DNA of 64,000 nucleotides from an uncultured Christensenella sp. Lineage in GTDB: Bacteria > Bacillota > Clostridia > Christensenellales > Borkfalkiaceae. The notes beneath the pieces are model-generated. The model was given only the letters and a program-made list of their open reading frames with translations. It was not told where the DNA came from and searched no databases. The stretch spans positions 248,001 through 312,000 of the forward strand of contig CAJUER010000002.1 of NCBI GenBank assembly GCA_910585705.1, written 5' to 3'. The first letter of the stretch is position 1; the number at the start of each line of letters is the position of its first letter. This document shows positions 1 through 8,439 of this stretch, piece by piece. The position numbers and the translations under genes were made by a program.

Positions 1-1014
1 GCGGGAAAAACCGTAAAGTCGGCAATCAAGCCGACAGTTAAGAAGAAGATAGACGCGCTTGCAGACGAGCTTGAAAACGTGGGGATAGTTCCCGTAATCA
101 AGCTGGACAAGGTTGAAAATGCGGAAAAGCTGGCGAAGGCTCTGAGGGACGGCGGCATAAACTGCGCCGAAGTGACGTTCAGGGCAAACGGTGCCGACGA
201 GGTTATAAAGAGAATGACCAAAGCATATCCCGATATGCTTGTCGGCGCAGGAACCGTGCTTACATGCGAGCAGGCGGACGCGGCGATAAAGTCGGGTGCG
301 AAGTTCTGCGTTGCTCCCGGTCTCAACCCCAACGTGGTAAAACACTGTCTTGAAAAGGGTGTTCCGTTTGCTCCCGGTCTCTCGTCTTCGAGCGAGATAG
401 AGCAGGCGATGGAGCTCGGTTTGGACTTCGCCAAATTCTTCCCTGCGGAACAGGAGGGCGGACTTGCGTACATAAAAGCCGTCTCCGCACCCTATCCGCA
501 AATGCGTTTTATGCCTACGGGCGGAATATCGGCGGACAATATAAACAGTTACCTCTCGTTTAAAAAAGTAGTATGCTGCGGCGGAAGCTGGATAGTTCCC
601 GCAAAGCTTTTAGACGCGGAGGACTGGGAAGGCATAACAAAGCTCTGCCGCGAGGCAATCGATAAAATGCTCGGCTTTACTATGGTTCATGTGGGACTCA
701 ACTGCGCGGACCCTCAGGAAGCGGAGTCGGTCGCGGACGGGTTTGAAAAAGCTTTCGGCTTTACCAAAAAAGTCGGAAACAGCTCGGTATTCGCTTCGAC
801 CTATATGGAAATGATGAAGTCACCTTTTCGCGGTACGCACGGACACATCGCCGTTGCGACAAATTCCGTAAAGCGCGCGGCTTACCAGCTTAAACTGCGC
901 GGCTACGAAATAGACGAAACTTCCGTAAAATACAATGCGGAAGGCGTTATGAACGTGGCTTATCTCAAAGACGAGTTCGGCGGCTTCGCCGTTCATTTGG
1001 TATTGAAAAAATAA
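1..1014 (+). CDS. eda: KDPG/KHG aldolase with C-terminal VOC-like domain (5' end outside window)
   Basis: Cleaves 2-keto-3-deoxy-6-phosphogluconate to pyruvate and glyceraldehyde-3-phosphate, the last step of uronate catabolism. The frame is open to the first base of the window, so the start lies upstream. The first ~25 visible codons give a Lys/Ala/Pro-rich segment leading into the barrel at VGIVPVIKL. The class I aldolase signatures are visible: Glu in AEVTFR (~residue 57 from the window edge) and the Schiff-base Lys in AKFFPAE (~145). The last ~100 residues, from MVHVGLNC to the end, resemble the extra VOC-like domain of the long (~320 aa) Firmicutes members. A GTG at base 79 could act as a start, but this would discard in-frame coding sequence. 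Same strand as the uronate genes that follow. Confidence 0.9.
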   Translation, partial: AGKTVKSAIKPTVKKKIDALADELENVGIVPVIKLDKVENAEKLAKALRDGGINCAEVTFRANGADEVIKRMTKAYPDMLVGAGTVLTCEQADAAIKSGAKFCVAPGLNPNVVKHCLEKGVPFAPGLSSSSEIEQAMELGLDFAKFFPAEQEGGLAYIKAVSAPYPQMRFMPTGGISADNINSYLSFKKVVCCGGSWIVPAKLLDAEDWEGITKLCREAIDKMLGFTMVHVGLNCADPQEAESVADGFEKAFGFTKKVGNSSVFASTYMEMMKSPFRGTHGHIAVATNSVKRAAYQLKLRGYEIDETSVKYNAEGVMNVAYLKDEFGGFAVHLVLKK

Positions 1015-1018
1015 AAAC

Positions 1019-1055
1019 AAAGTCATTCCGCGCTTTTGCCGCGCGGAATGACTTT
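1019..1055 (+). terminator. Perfect hairpin after the aldolase gene
   Basis: A 15-bp perfect stem (AAAGTCATTCCGCGC and its complement) with a 7-nt loop follows the aldolase stop by 4 nt. There is no clean T-run after it, so it may be a partial terminator or an mRNA-stabilising processing hairpin rather than a full stop. The next gene follows within 35 nt on the same strand. Confidence 0.6.
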
Positions 1056-1087
1056 GCGTTATATTAAGTTATATAAAAAGGAGAATT

Positions 1088-1426
1088 ATGAGAAAATTAA
1101 CCGTAATACGCAAAAGAGCGTTTGCGAGTATGTTTGACAAAACCTGGTTCTATTTACAGGACGACGAGCACGGCAACGAATCGATTGACTGCACGCGTTG
1201 CAGGCTTATATGCGAACTTAAAAACGGAAAAAGACAGACGGTGGAAATCGCCGAAGACAAACTGACGCTGTTTGCCGTTTCGGGCGACTTTAAAGGAATA
1301 AACAGCGAACACGGTTTTGCGGTTGACAAAATTGTTATAGGTGAAGGTTCTGCGGACGTAACCGTAACGGGTAAACGCACGTTGAATCCTATGCAGGCGA
1401 ACCCTTTCATTTTCGAAAGGCGCTGA
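1088..1426 (+). CDS. Small unknown protein in the uronate operon
   Basis: A 112-residue protein with no signal peptide or membrane segment. It contains a CTRC motif near residue 36 and alternating hydrophobic/charged strands that suggest a small beta-rich fold. It has a good ribosome site (AAGGAG, about 5 nt before ATG). I do not recognise the family. Its place between the aldolase and KDG kinase suggests a role tied to uronate metabolism, but nothing in the sequence proves it. Confidence 0.7.
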   Translation: MRKLTVIRKRAFASMFDKTWFYLQDDEHGNESIDCTRCRLICELKNGKRQTVEIAEDKLTLFAVSGDFKGINSEHGFAVDKIVIGEGSADVTVTGKRTLNPMQANPFIFERR

Positions 1427-1503
1427 CGGATAATTATGAAATTAAGACCTGCGCGTATTTGCGCGGTCTGAAAAATATAAAAACAATCAAGGAGAAAAAA
1501 ATA

Positions 1504-2535
1504 ATGAAAAAAATTGTAACTATGGGCGAAATTATGCTTCGTCTTTCCACCCCCAACAACGAGAAGTTTATTCAGGCGGACGAGTTCGACATAAATTACG
1601 GCGGCGGCGAGGCGAACGTTGCGGTGTCTTGCGCGAATTACGGACACAAAGCGGAGTTTGTAACGGCGGTTCCCGATAACGAACTCGGCGAGTGTGCAAT
1701 CGCGTCGCTCCGCAAATACGGCGTAGAGACCTGCCACATCGCAAAATGCGGCGAAAGACTTGGAATTTACTACCTTGAAACGGGCGCTTCCATGCGTCCC
1801 TCCAAAGTCGTTTACGACAGGGCTCATTCGTCGATAACTACGGCTACGGAAAAAGATTTCGATTTCGACGCTATTTTCAAGGGCGCGGACTGGTTCCACT
1901 TCACGGGCATCACTCCGGCGGTTTCCGACAGTGCGGCAAAGCTTACTGAGGACGCATTGAAGGCGGCTAAAAAACACGGCGTAACCGTTTCCTGCGATTT
2001 GAACTTCCGCAAAAAACTGTGGTCGAGCGAAAAGGCGCAGAAGGTTATGACGGGACTTATGAAATACGTCGACGTCTGCATAGGCAACGAAGAGGACGCG
2101 GAACTTGTGCTCGGCTTCAAGCCCGGCAAGACGGACGTAACCAGCGGCGAGCTCGAGCTTGCGGGCTATAAATCGATATTCGAACAGATGGTCGCAAAGT
2201 TCGGCTTTAAGTATGCCGTTTCTTCACTGCGCGTAAGCCACTCGGCTTCGGACAACGGCTGGTCGGCTTGCATTTACAGCGCAAAGGATAAGCAGTTCTA
2301 TCATTCCAAAACTTACAGAATTTCCCCCATCGTCGACAGAGTCGGCGGCGGCGACAGCTTTGCGGGCGGCGTAATTACGGGCTTCCTCGACGGTAAGGAC
2401 TATAAGGCGGCGCTCGAATTCGGCGTGGCGGCTTCGGCTTTGAAGCACACCATTCCCGGCGACTTCAACCTTGTTTCGAGGAAGGAAGTCGAAGCGCTTG
2501 CTGGCGGCGACGGTTCGGGCAGAGTTCAGAGATAA
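1504..2535 (+). CDS. kdgK: 2-dehydro-3-deoxygluconokinase (KDG kinase, PfkB family)
   Basis: Phosphorylates 2-keto-3-deoxygluconate with ATP to KDPG, the substrate of the aldolase upstream. 343 residues, normal for the family. PfkB features are visible: the N-terminal strand MKKIVTMGEIMLRL, the glycine-rich NYGGGEANVA at ~30-40, and the C-terminal signature DRVGGGDSFAGG, whose Asp is the catalytic base. The start was set at the ATG preceded by an AAGGAG site. A frame-consistent upstream start 45 nt earlier has no ribosome site. The product of UxaA and of the KduI route converges on this enzyme. Confidence 0.93.
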   Translation: MKKIVTMGEIMLRLSTPNNEKFIQADEFDINYGGGEANVAVSCANYGHKAEFVTAVPDNELGECAIASLRKYGVETCHIAKCGERLGIYYLETGASMRPSKVVYDRAHSSITTATEKDFDFDAIFKGADWFHFTGITPAVSDSAAKLTEDALKAAKKHGVTVSCDLNFRKKLWSSEKAQKVMTGLMKYVDVCIGNEEDAELVLGFKPGKTDVTSGELELAGYKSIFEQMVAKFGFKYAVSSLRVSHSASDNGWSACIYSAKDKQFYHSKTYRISPIVDRVGGGDSFAGGVITGFLDGKDYKAALEFGVAASALKHTIPGDFNLVSRKEVEALAGGDGSGRVQR

Positions 2536-2544
2536 AGAGGGCTT

Positions 2545-3384
2545 ATGCAGATTGCTTTCCGCACGCACGACTTGGGCGTGAAAGGTCTTGAAAACGCGAT
2601 AGAAAAATTACGCGCTTGCGGCATAAGCGCGGTTCAGCTCGTGGCGTATAAATTTCTCGACGAAATTAAATACGCCCCCGACGAGCTTGACGGTTTAAAC
2701 ACAACCGCAATAGGTACGGCGCTTGCGGACGCGGGCATAATGGTGCCGCTTATCGGCGCATACTTCAACCCTGTTCATTCCGACAAACAGAAGGTGGAGC
2801 GCGGGATAAGCGTCTTCAAGGAATATCTTAAATATTCCGCTAATCTCGGCTGTAATATCGTCGGTTCGGAAACTGGCAGTTTCAACGACGATAAGTGGAC
2901 TTATAATCCGCTCAACCGCACGGAAGAAGCCTTGCAAACGGTGATTGCAACCTTTAAGGAACTTGCCGCATACGCGCAAAGCGTGGGCGCTTTCGTCGGA
3001 ATGGAGGGCGCGGCAGGTCACGTCTGCTGGAACGTTGCAACTCTTAAACGCGCGATTGACGCGATAGGTGCGGACAACGTAAAAGTCATATTCGATTTAT
3101 ACAACTATCTCGACGGAGAAAATTACGCGCGGTACCTCGATATTCTCGACGAGGGGCTGGAAGTATTCAAAGGCAAAATACATATTTTCCACATAAAGGA
3201 CTGCGTATTCGAGGACGGTAAGCTAAGACAGGTCGCTCCCTCGAAAGGTATGTTCGATTTTGAAAAAATACTTTCCAAGATAAAGGCTTACGATAAGGAC
3301 GCAACTCTCGTTTTAGAGGGTACTACGGGCGAGGATATCGTGCCGTGCAGCAAATTTATCAGAGAAGTCTGGGACAGAGTTTAA
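2545..3384 (+). CDS. Xylose-isomerase-like TIM-barrel sugar isomerase/epimerase
   Basis: A 279-residue member of the AP-endonuclease-2/xylose-isomerase-like TIM-barrel superfamily. Metal-binding acidic and His residues typical of these isomerases can be seen in GMEGAAGH (~150), VIFDLYNY (~177), IFHIKD (~208) and the final LEGT strand. It starts 9 nt after kdgK, behind an AGAGGG-like site. The exact sugar is not readable from the sequence. By position it may interconvert keto-uronates or act as a tagaturonate/fructuronate-type epimerase. Confidence 0.8.
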   Translation: MQIAFRTHDLGVKGLENAIEKLRACGISAVQLVAYKFLDEIKYAPDELDGLNTTAIGTALADAGIMVPLIGAYFNPVHSDKQKVERGISVFKEYLKYSANLGCNIVGSETGSFNDDKWTYNPLNRTEEALQTVIATFKELAAYAQSVGAFVGMEGAAGHVCWNVATLKRAIDAIGADNVKVIFDLYNYLDGENYARYLDILDEGLEVFKGKIHIFHIKDCVFEDGKLRQVAPSKGMFDFEKILSKIKAYDKDATLVLEGTTGEDIVPCSKFIREVWDRV

Positions 3385-3427
3385 AATACGATAGGGACGG
3401 AAAAGAGAATAAAAGGAGAAAATAATT

Positions 3428-4297
3428 ATGAAATTCGACGTAAGATATGCAAACCACCCCGATGATTCCGCGCTTTACGACACGGAAGAATTGAGGGAAA
3501 AATACCTCATAGAAAGCCTTTTCGAGGCTGACGAAATTTCACTGACGTATTCCCATCAGGACAGAATAATCGCGGGCGGCGTTATGCCAGTCAAAAAGGT
3601 TCTGTCTTTGGGAACATTCAAGGAGCTTGCAACGGAGTACTTCCTCGAACGCCGCGAGCTCGGACTCATAAACATAGGCGGTGCGGGCACCGTTACGCTT
3701 GACGGCAAAAAGTATGAAATAGGCTTCAAGGAGGGCTTGTACGTCGGTATGGGCACGAAGCAGGTGGAGTTCGCCTCCGCCGACGCGAAGAAGCCTGCAA
3801 AGTTCTATATAAACTCCTGCCCCGCGCACAAGACTTATCCTACGGTTAAAATAGTAAAACCCGTTGAGGGCGAGGTTGCGCCCGAAGGCGTAAAGTACTG
3901 CGTACAGCGTCATCTCGGCTCGCTCGAAGGTATAAACAAACGCACAATCAACCAGTTCATAATCGGCGACGTATGCGAAAGCTGTCAGCTTGCAATGGGT
4001 ATGACCGAACTTGCGGAGGGCAGTGCATGGAACACCCTCCCCAGCCATACGCACGAGAGAAGAATGGAAGTTTACATGTACTTCGAGCTTCCCGAAACGG
4101 AGGCGGTGATTCACCTTATGGGTACGCCGCAGGAAACGAGGCACATCATTATGCACAACGAACAGGCGGTAATTTCGCCCAGCTGGTCAATCCACAGCGG
4201 CGTGGGCACGCACAACTATACCTTTATATGGGGTATGTGCGGCGAGAACCAGACCTATGACGATATGGACAATATCGCGACAAAGGATTTAAAATAA
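3428..4297 (+). CDS. kduI: 5-keto-4-deoxyuronate isomerase
   Basis: Converts 5-keto-4-deoxyuronate, which forms spontaneously from unsaturated galacturonate, to 2,5-diketo-3-deoxygluconate. 289 residues, a little over the usual ~280. The cupin metal site [13 protein letters not shown] (~residues 210-222) and the later His in [19 protein letters not shown] match the KduI zinc ligands. It has a strong AAGGAG site. The GH105 hydrolase at the right end of the window would release the unsaturated uronic acid it uses. No kduD partner is visible here. Confidence 0.95.
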   Translation: MKFDVRYANHPDDSALYDTEELREKYLIESLFEADEISLTYSHQDRIIAGGVMPVKKVLSLGTFKELATEYFLERRELGLINIGGAGTVTLDGKKYEIGFKEGLYVGMGTKQVEFASADAKKPAKFYINSCPAHKTYPTVKIVKPVEGEVAPEGVKYCVQRHLGSLEGINKRTINQFIIGDVCESCQLAMGMTELAEGSAWNTLPSHTHERRMEVYMYFELPETEAVIHLMGTPQETRHIIMHNEQAVISPSWSIHSGVGTHNYTFIWGMCGENQTYDDMDNIATKDLK

Positions 4298-4331
4298 TCG
4301 CAACGTAAAAAAGAAAAGGGGAAATTTATAA

Positions 4332-5441
4332 ATGGCACAACTTTTATTTAAAGACGTAAATAAGGTGTATCCCAACGGATACCATGCCGTGCACGATTTC
4401 AATATGGAAATAGGCGACGGCGAATTTATCTGTCTTGTCGGCGATTCGGGCTGCGGCAAGTCCACGACGCTCCGCATGATTGCCGGACTCGAAGATATTA
4501 CCGCGGGCGAATTTTATATCGACGGCAAGCTCGCAAACAATATGTCCTCGCGCGACAGGGGAATCGCGATGGTTTTCCAGTCCTATGCGCTCTATCCGCA
4601 CCTTACGGTGTATGAAAACCTTGCGTTCGGTCTTACGCTCGAAGGTATCGACGCGGACGTAATAGAGGAAAAGGTTCAGGCGACGGCGAAAATTCTCGGA
4701 CTTACCGAATATCTCGAACGCTTTCCCCGCCAGCTTTCCGGCGGACAGTGTCAGCGCGTTGCGGTCGGACGCGCGCTCATAAGAAAGGTAAACATCTTCC
4801 TTATGGACGAACCTTTGTCCAACCTCGACGCAAAACAGCGCGTAACGATGCGTTCGGAAATAAAACAGATTCACCGTTCCGTCGGCGCGACTACTATTTA
4901 TGTAACGCACGACCAGACGGAAGCAATGACCATGTCAGACAGAATAGTGGTAATGAAGTCGGGCGGATACGTTCAGCAGATAGGTACCCCGCACGAGCTG
5001 TATTTCTATCCGAAAAACCTGTTCGTCGCAGGCTTTATCGGCGAACCGCCGATGAACTTCATTCGCGGCAAGGTGCAGGACGGCAAGATGACTTCTTACG
5101 GACTCAGCCTCGATTTGAAGCCCGTCGTAAAGGACTTGTCTGCAATAGAGGGCAGGGAAGTAGTGTTCGCATTCAGACCCGAAAGCGTTAAAGTAGGCAA
5201 GCAGAAAGGTGCGTACAGCATAACCTCGAACGTCGAGCTTACCGAGCTTCTCGGCGACACGACCAACGTCTACGCAACGGTAGGCGACGGCGAAAACAGC
5301 GTGAACGTTATTTTAAAGGTCAGCCCCCACGACACGCCCGAAACAGGCTCGTCGTTCACGTTCTCCGTGCCTAACGTATCGGCTTACGTTTTCGACGCGG
5401 AAACGGAAAACGTAATAGAAAACGACATAGTCCGCCGTTGA
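4332..5441 (+). CDS. MsmX/UgpC-type sugar ABC transporter ATPase
   Basis: A 369-residue ATPase subunit for carbohydrate ABC importers. The Walker A motif GDSGCGKST lies at ~37-45, the Q-loop at VFQSYALYP, the signature LSGGQCQRVAVG at ~137 and Walker B LMDEPLSNLDA at ~159, followed by the H-loop THDQTEAMT. The C-terminal ~130 residues form the MalK-like OB/TOBE domain. It stands alone inside an enzyme operon with no permease next to it, so it probably energises permeases encoded elsewhere. The window holds a second, similar ATPase next to its own permeases. Confidence 0.95.
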   Translation: MAQLLFKDVNKVYPNGYHAVHDFNMEIGDGEFICLVGDSGCGKSTTLRMIAGLEDITAGEFYIDGKLANNMSSRDRGIAMVFQSYALYPHLTVYENLAFGLTLEGIDADVIEEKVQATAKILGLTEYLERFPRQLSGGQCQRVAVGRALIRKVNIFLMDEPLSNLDAKQRVTMRSEIKQIHRSVGATTIYVTHDQTEAMTMSDRIVVMKSGGYVQQIGTPHELYFYPKNLFVAGFIGEPPMNFIRGKVQDGKMTSYGLSLDLKPVVKDLSAIEGREVVFAFRPESVKVGKQKGAYSITSNVELTELLGDTTNVYATVGDGENSVNVILKVSPHDTPETGSSFTFSVPNVSAYVFDAETENVIENDIVRR

Positions 5442-5462
5442 CGGAAATAACGGGAGAATAAA

Positions 5463-6929
5463 ATGGAAATATTAAATAAAAAGTTACACAACAAACCCGA
5501 AAGGAAAATTAAAATTATGCAGTTCGGCGAGGGCAACTTTCTTCGTGCCTTTGTCGAGTGGATTATACAGGATTTGAACGATAAAGGCGCGATAAACGCC
5601 GCAGTTGCTGTCGTTCAGCCTATGCCCAACGGCAGAATCGCAAACCTTGCCGAACAGGACGGACTTTATACCCTCAGGCTCGAAGGAATCGACGGCGGCA
5701 AAAAAGTAAAGCAAAGCCGCATAATAGACGTTATCGGCGACTGTATCAATCCGTTCACCGATTACGAAAAATATCTCAAATACGGCGAAAGCGAGGATTT
5801 GGAAGTTATCATTTCCAATACGACGGAAGCGGGCATCGCGGTCGACAAAACCGACACCGATTTTTCCGTATGCCCGAAAAGCTATCCCGGCAAGCTTCTG
5901 GCGCTGCTTAAAAGAAGATACGACTTTTTCAAGGGAGACGCAAACAAGGGACTTGCGATTATCCCCTGCGAGCTTATAGACAACAACGGCGACGAGCTTT
6001 ACAAGTGCCTTACCGAGCTTGCGGAAATAAACAAAATGGATAAGGCGTTCATCAAATGGATGCAGACGGCGAACCATTTCACCTCCACGCTTGTGGACAG
6101 AATCGTTCCCGGTTATCCCGCAGCCGAAATAGAGGAAATCCGCAAGGAGTGCGGCTATATCGACAACAACGTAGTAAAGGGTGAAATTTTCCACCTTTGG
6201 GTTCTTAAAAAAGAGGCAAGCGTGCAAAAGGCTCTGCCGGCGGACAAGACGGGGCTGAACGTAATTTTTGCGGACGACATAAAGCCTTACAAACAGCGCA
6301 AGGTTAAAATTCTCAACGGTTCGCACACGGCTATGGTGCCCGTTGCGTACCTTTGCGGAATCGACACCGTAGGCGAAGCCGTGAACGACAAGGTTATAGG
6401 CAAATTCGTACGCGACTTTGTATTTAACGAGGTAAACCCCACTATAGATTTGCCGCAGGACCAAATGACGGCTTTTGCAAACAGCGTTATAGAGAGGTAT
6501 CAAAACCCCTTCATCCGTCACGAGCTTATGTCCATAGCGCTCAATTCGACGACTAAGTTCAGAACCCGCCTTCTGCCCACCTTGCAGGACTACGTCAAAA
6601 AGACGGGCAAACTTCCCGAGCACCTTCTGTTCGCGTTCGCGGCGCTCGTCGAGTTCCATAAGGGCGTGCGCGGAAATGAAAAAATCGCTTTAAAAGACGA
6701 CCCCGCTTTCCTCGATAAATGGGCGAAGCTGTGGGCGGACTTCAACGGCGACTATGAAAAACTTGCGCGTGAAGCGCTCGGCTGGAAGCAGGCTTGGGAA
6801 TGCGATATGAACGCAATCCACCCCGAAATAACTTCCTCAGTTGCAAGATTTTTAAAGGCTATCGATACCAAAGGTATGCGCGCCGCCGTCGAGTGCTTTG
6901 TCGGCGGTTGCTGCGGAGCGTGCAAATAA
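5463..6929 (+). CDS. uxaB: Tagaturonate reductase (altronate oxidoreductase)
   Basis: Reduces D-tagaturonate to D-altronate with NADH in the galacturonate pathway. The 488 residues have the mannitol-dehydrogenase-family layout: an N-terminal Rossmann region with QFGEGNFLRAFVEW (~20-33) and a C-terminal helical domain. The catalytic stretch KVKILNGSHTAMVP (~282-295), with its Lys and Asn-x-x-His, is clearly visible. The order uxaB-uxaA-uxaC with short gaps supports the assignment over fructuronate reductase (UxuB), which has a similar fold. Confidence 0.92.
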   Translation: MEILNKKLHNKPERKIKIMQFGEGNFLRAFVEWIIQDLNDKGAINAAVAVVQPMPNGRIANLAEQDGLYTLRLEGIDGGKKVKQSRIIDVIGDCINPFTDYEKYLKYGESEDLEVIISNTTEAGIAVDKTDTDFSVCPKSYPGKLLALLKRRYDFFKGDANKGLAIIPCELIDNNGDELYKCLTELAEINKMDKAFIKWMQTANHFTSTLVDRIVPGYPAAEIEEIRKECGYIDNNVVKGEIFHLWVLKKEASVQKALPADKTGLNVIFADDIKPYKQRKVKILNGSHTAMVPVAYLCGIDTVGEAVNDKVIGKFVRDFVFNEVNPTIDLPQDQMTAFANSVIERYQNPFIRHELMSIALNSTTKFRTRLLPTLQDYVKKTGKLPEHLLFAFAALVEFHKGVRGNEKIALKDDPAFLDKWAKLWADFNGDYEKLAREALGWKQAWECDMNAIHPEITSSVARFLKAIDTKGMRAAVECFVGGCCGACK

Positions 6930-6966
6930 CGCGGCTGAGGTATTATTTTAAAGGACAAATTTTCCC

Positions 6967-8439
6967 ATGACGAAAAAAACAATAATAATCAACGGGCTTG
7001 ACAACGTTGCGGTTGCCTTGACCGATTTGCATAAGGGCGAGGTTCACGAGGGGGTAACTCTTCTCGAAGATATTACCAAAGGCCACAAGTTTGCGCTTGT
7101 GAAAATTTCCGAAGGCGGACAGGTAATTAAATACGGCAACCCTATCGCCCGCGCGACTGAGGAGATTCAAAAGGGCGCGCACGTTCATACGCACAACGTA
7201 AAAACCAACCTTTCGGAAAACCTCGAATATACCTACAATAAAATCCCCACCGATTTGAAAAGCGTCAAACCGCGCAAGGTGAACGTTTACGTCCGTCGGG
7301 ACGGCAATGTAGGAATCCGCAACGAGCTTTGGGTGATTCCTACCGTCGGCTGTGTGAACGGTCAGGCTAAGCTGATTGTAGACACCTTCAAAGAAAAATA
7401 CGGTACGCAGGGCTTTGACGGCGTGTTCACCTACACGCACCCTTACGGCTGTTCGCAGCTCGGCGACGACCACGAAAGGACTAAGCTGATTTTGCAGAAA
7501 ATGGTCAGACACCCGAACGCGGGCGGCGTGCTCGTTCTCGGCTTGGGTTGTGAAAACAACCAGATGTCGGCTTTTCGCGAAGGCTTGGGCAAGGTTGACG
7601 AAGACCGTATAAAATTTATGGTCTGCCAGGACGAGCAGGACGAAATTGCGAGCGGCGTAAAGCTGTTGAAGCAAATTGCCGACATTATAAAAAACGACAA
7701 GCGGACCGAGCGCGATATTTCCTGCCTTAAAGTGGGTTTGAAGTGCGGCGGAAGCGACGGGCTTTCGGGCATAACGGCAAATCCGCTCGTCGGAAGATTT
7801 TCCGATTATATCGTTGCGGCAGGCGGCACCACCGTGCTTTCTGAGGTTCCCGAAATGTTCGGCGCGGAACAGCTTTTGATGAACCGCGCAAAGGATAAAA
7901 AGATTTTTGAAAAGACCGTGAAGCTGATAAACGACTTCAAAGATTATTTCCGCCGCAACGGTCAGACGGTATACGAAAACCCTTCGCCGGGCAACAAAGC
8001 GGGCGGAATAACCACCCTTGAAGATAAGTCGCTGGGCTGTACGCAGAAGTCGGGCACGGGACCCGTAGAGGACGTTGTGTTTGACGACGGCTTCATAACC
8101 GCAAAGGGGCTTAACCTTTTGAACGGACCGGGCAACGATATGTGCGCCGTGACGAATATCGCGGCGGCAGGCTGCCATTTGGTACTGTTCACTACCGGCA
8201 GGGGCACGCCCTTCGGCGGCTTTGTGCCTACGCTTAAAATAGCGACTAATTCCGAGCTTGCGGCGAAAAAATCCAACTGGATAGACTTCAACGCAGGCGC
8301 CGTGCTTGAATCCGACTTCGATTCCCAGCTTGAAAAACTGATAGATCTGGTTGTGGAAACTGCGAACGGCAAGCTTGCGAAAAACGAAATTAATCATACA
8401 AAAGAAATTGCAATATTCAAAACGGGAGTAACATTATAA
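6967..8439 (+). CDS. uxaA: Altronate dehydratase
   Basis: Dehydrates D-altronate to 2-keto-3-deoxygluconate, feeding KdgK. 490 residues in one chain: an N-terminal SAF domain (~1-95, ending in AHVHTHNVKTNL) and the C-terminal UxaA/GarD dehydratase body. Conserved stretches are TYTHPYGCSQLGDDHE (~158) and GLKCGGSDGLSGITANP (~257). Cysteines in these stretches are likely metal or substrate ligands. The stop codon overlaps the start of uxaC (TAATG), so the two are translationally coupled. Confidence 0.93.
   Translation: MTKKTIIINGLDNVAVALTDLHKGEVHEGVTLLEDITKGHKFALVKISEGGQVIKYGNPIARATEEIQKGAHVHTHNVKTNLSENLEYTYNKIPTDLKSVKPRKVNVYVRRDGNVGIRNELWVIPTVGCVNGQAKLIVDTFKEKYGTQGFDGVFTYTHPYGCSQLGDDHERTKLILQKMVRHPNAGGVLVLGLGCENNQMSAFREGLGKVDEDRIKFMVCQDEQDEIASGVKLLKQIADIIKNDKRTERDISCLKVGLKCGGSDGLSGITANPLVGRFSDYIVAAGGTTVLSEVPEMFGAEQLLMNRAKDKKIFEKTVKLINDFKDYFRRNGQTVYENPSPGNKAGGITTLEDKSLGCTQKSGTGPVEDVVFDDGFITAKGLNLLNGPGNDMCAVTNIAAAGCHLVLFTTGRGTPFGGFVPTLKIATNSELAAKKSNWIDFNAGAVLESDFDSQLEKLIDLVVETANGKLAKNEINHTKEIAIFKTGVTL

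Noticed and set aside
1150..1977. Long antisense open frames across the uronate operon and other genes
   Set aside because: They mirror strong genes on the other strand, lack ribosome sites and encode Arg/Val/Phe-rich nonsense.
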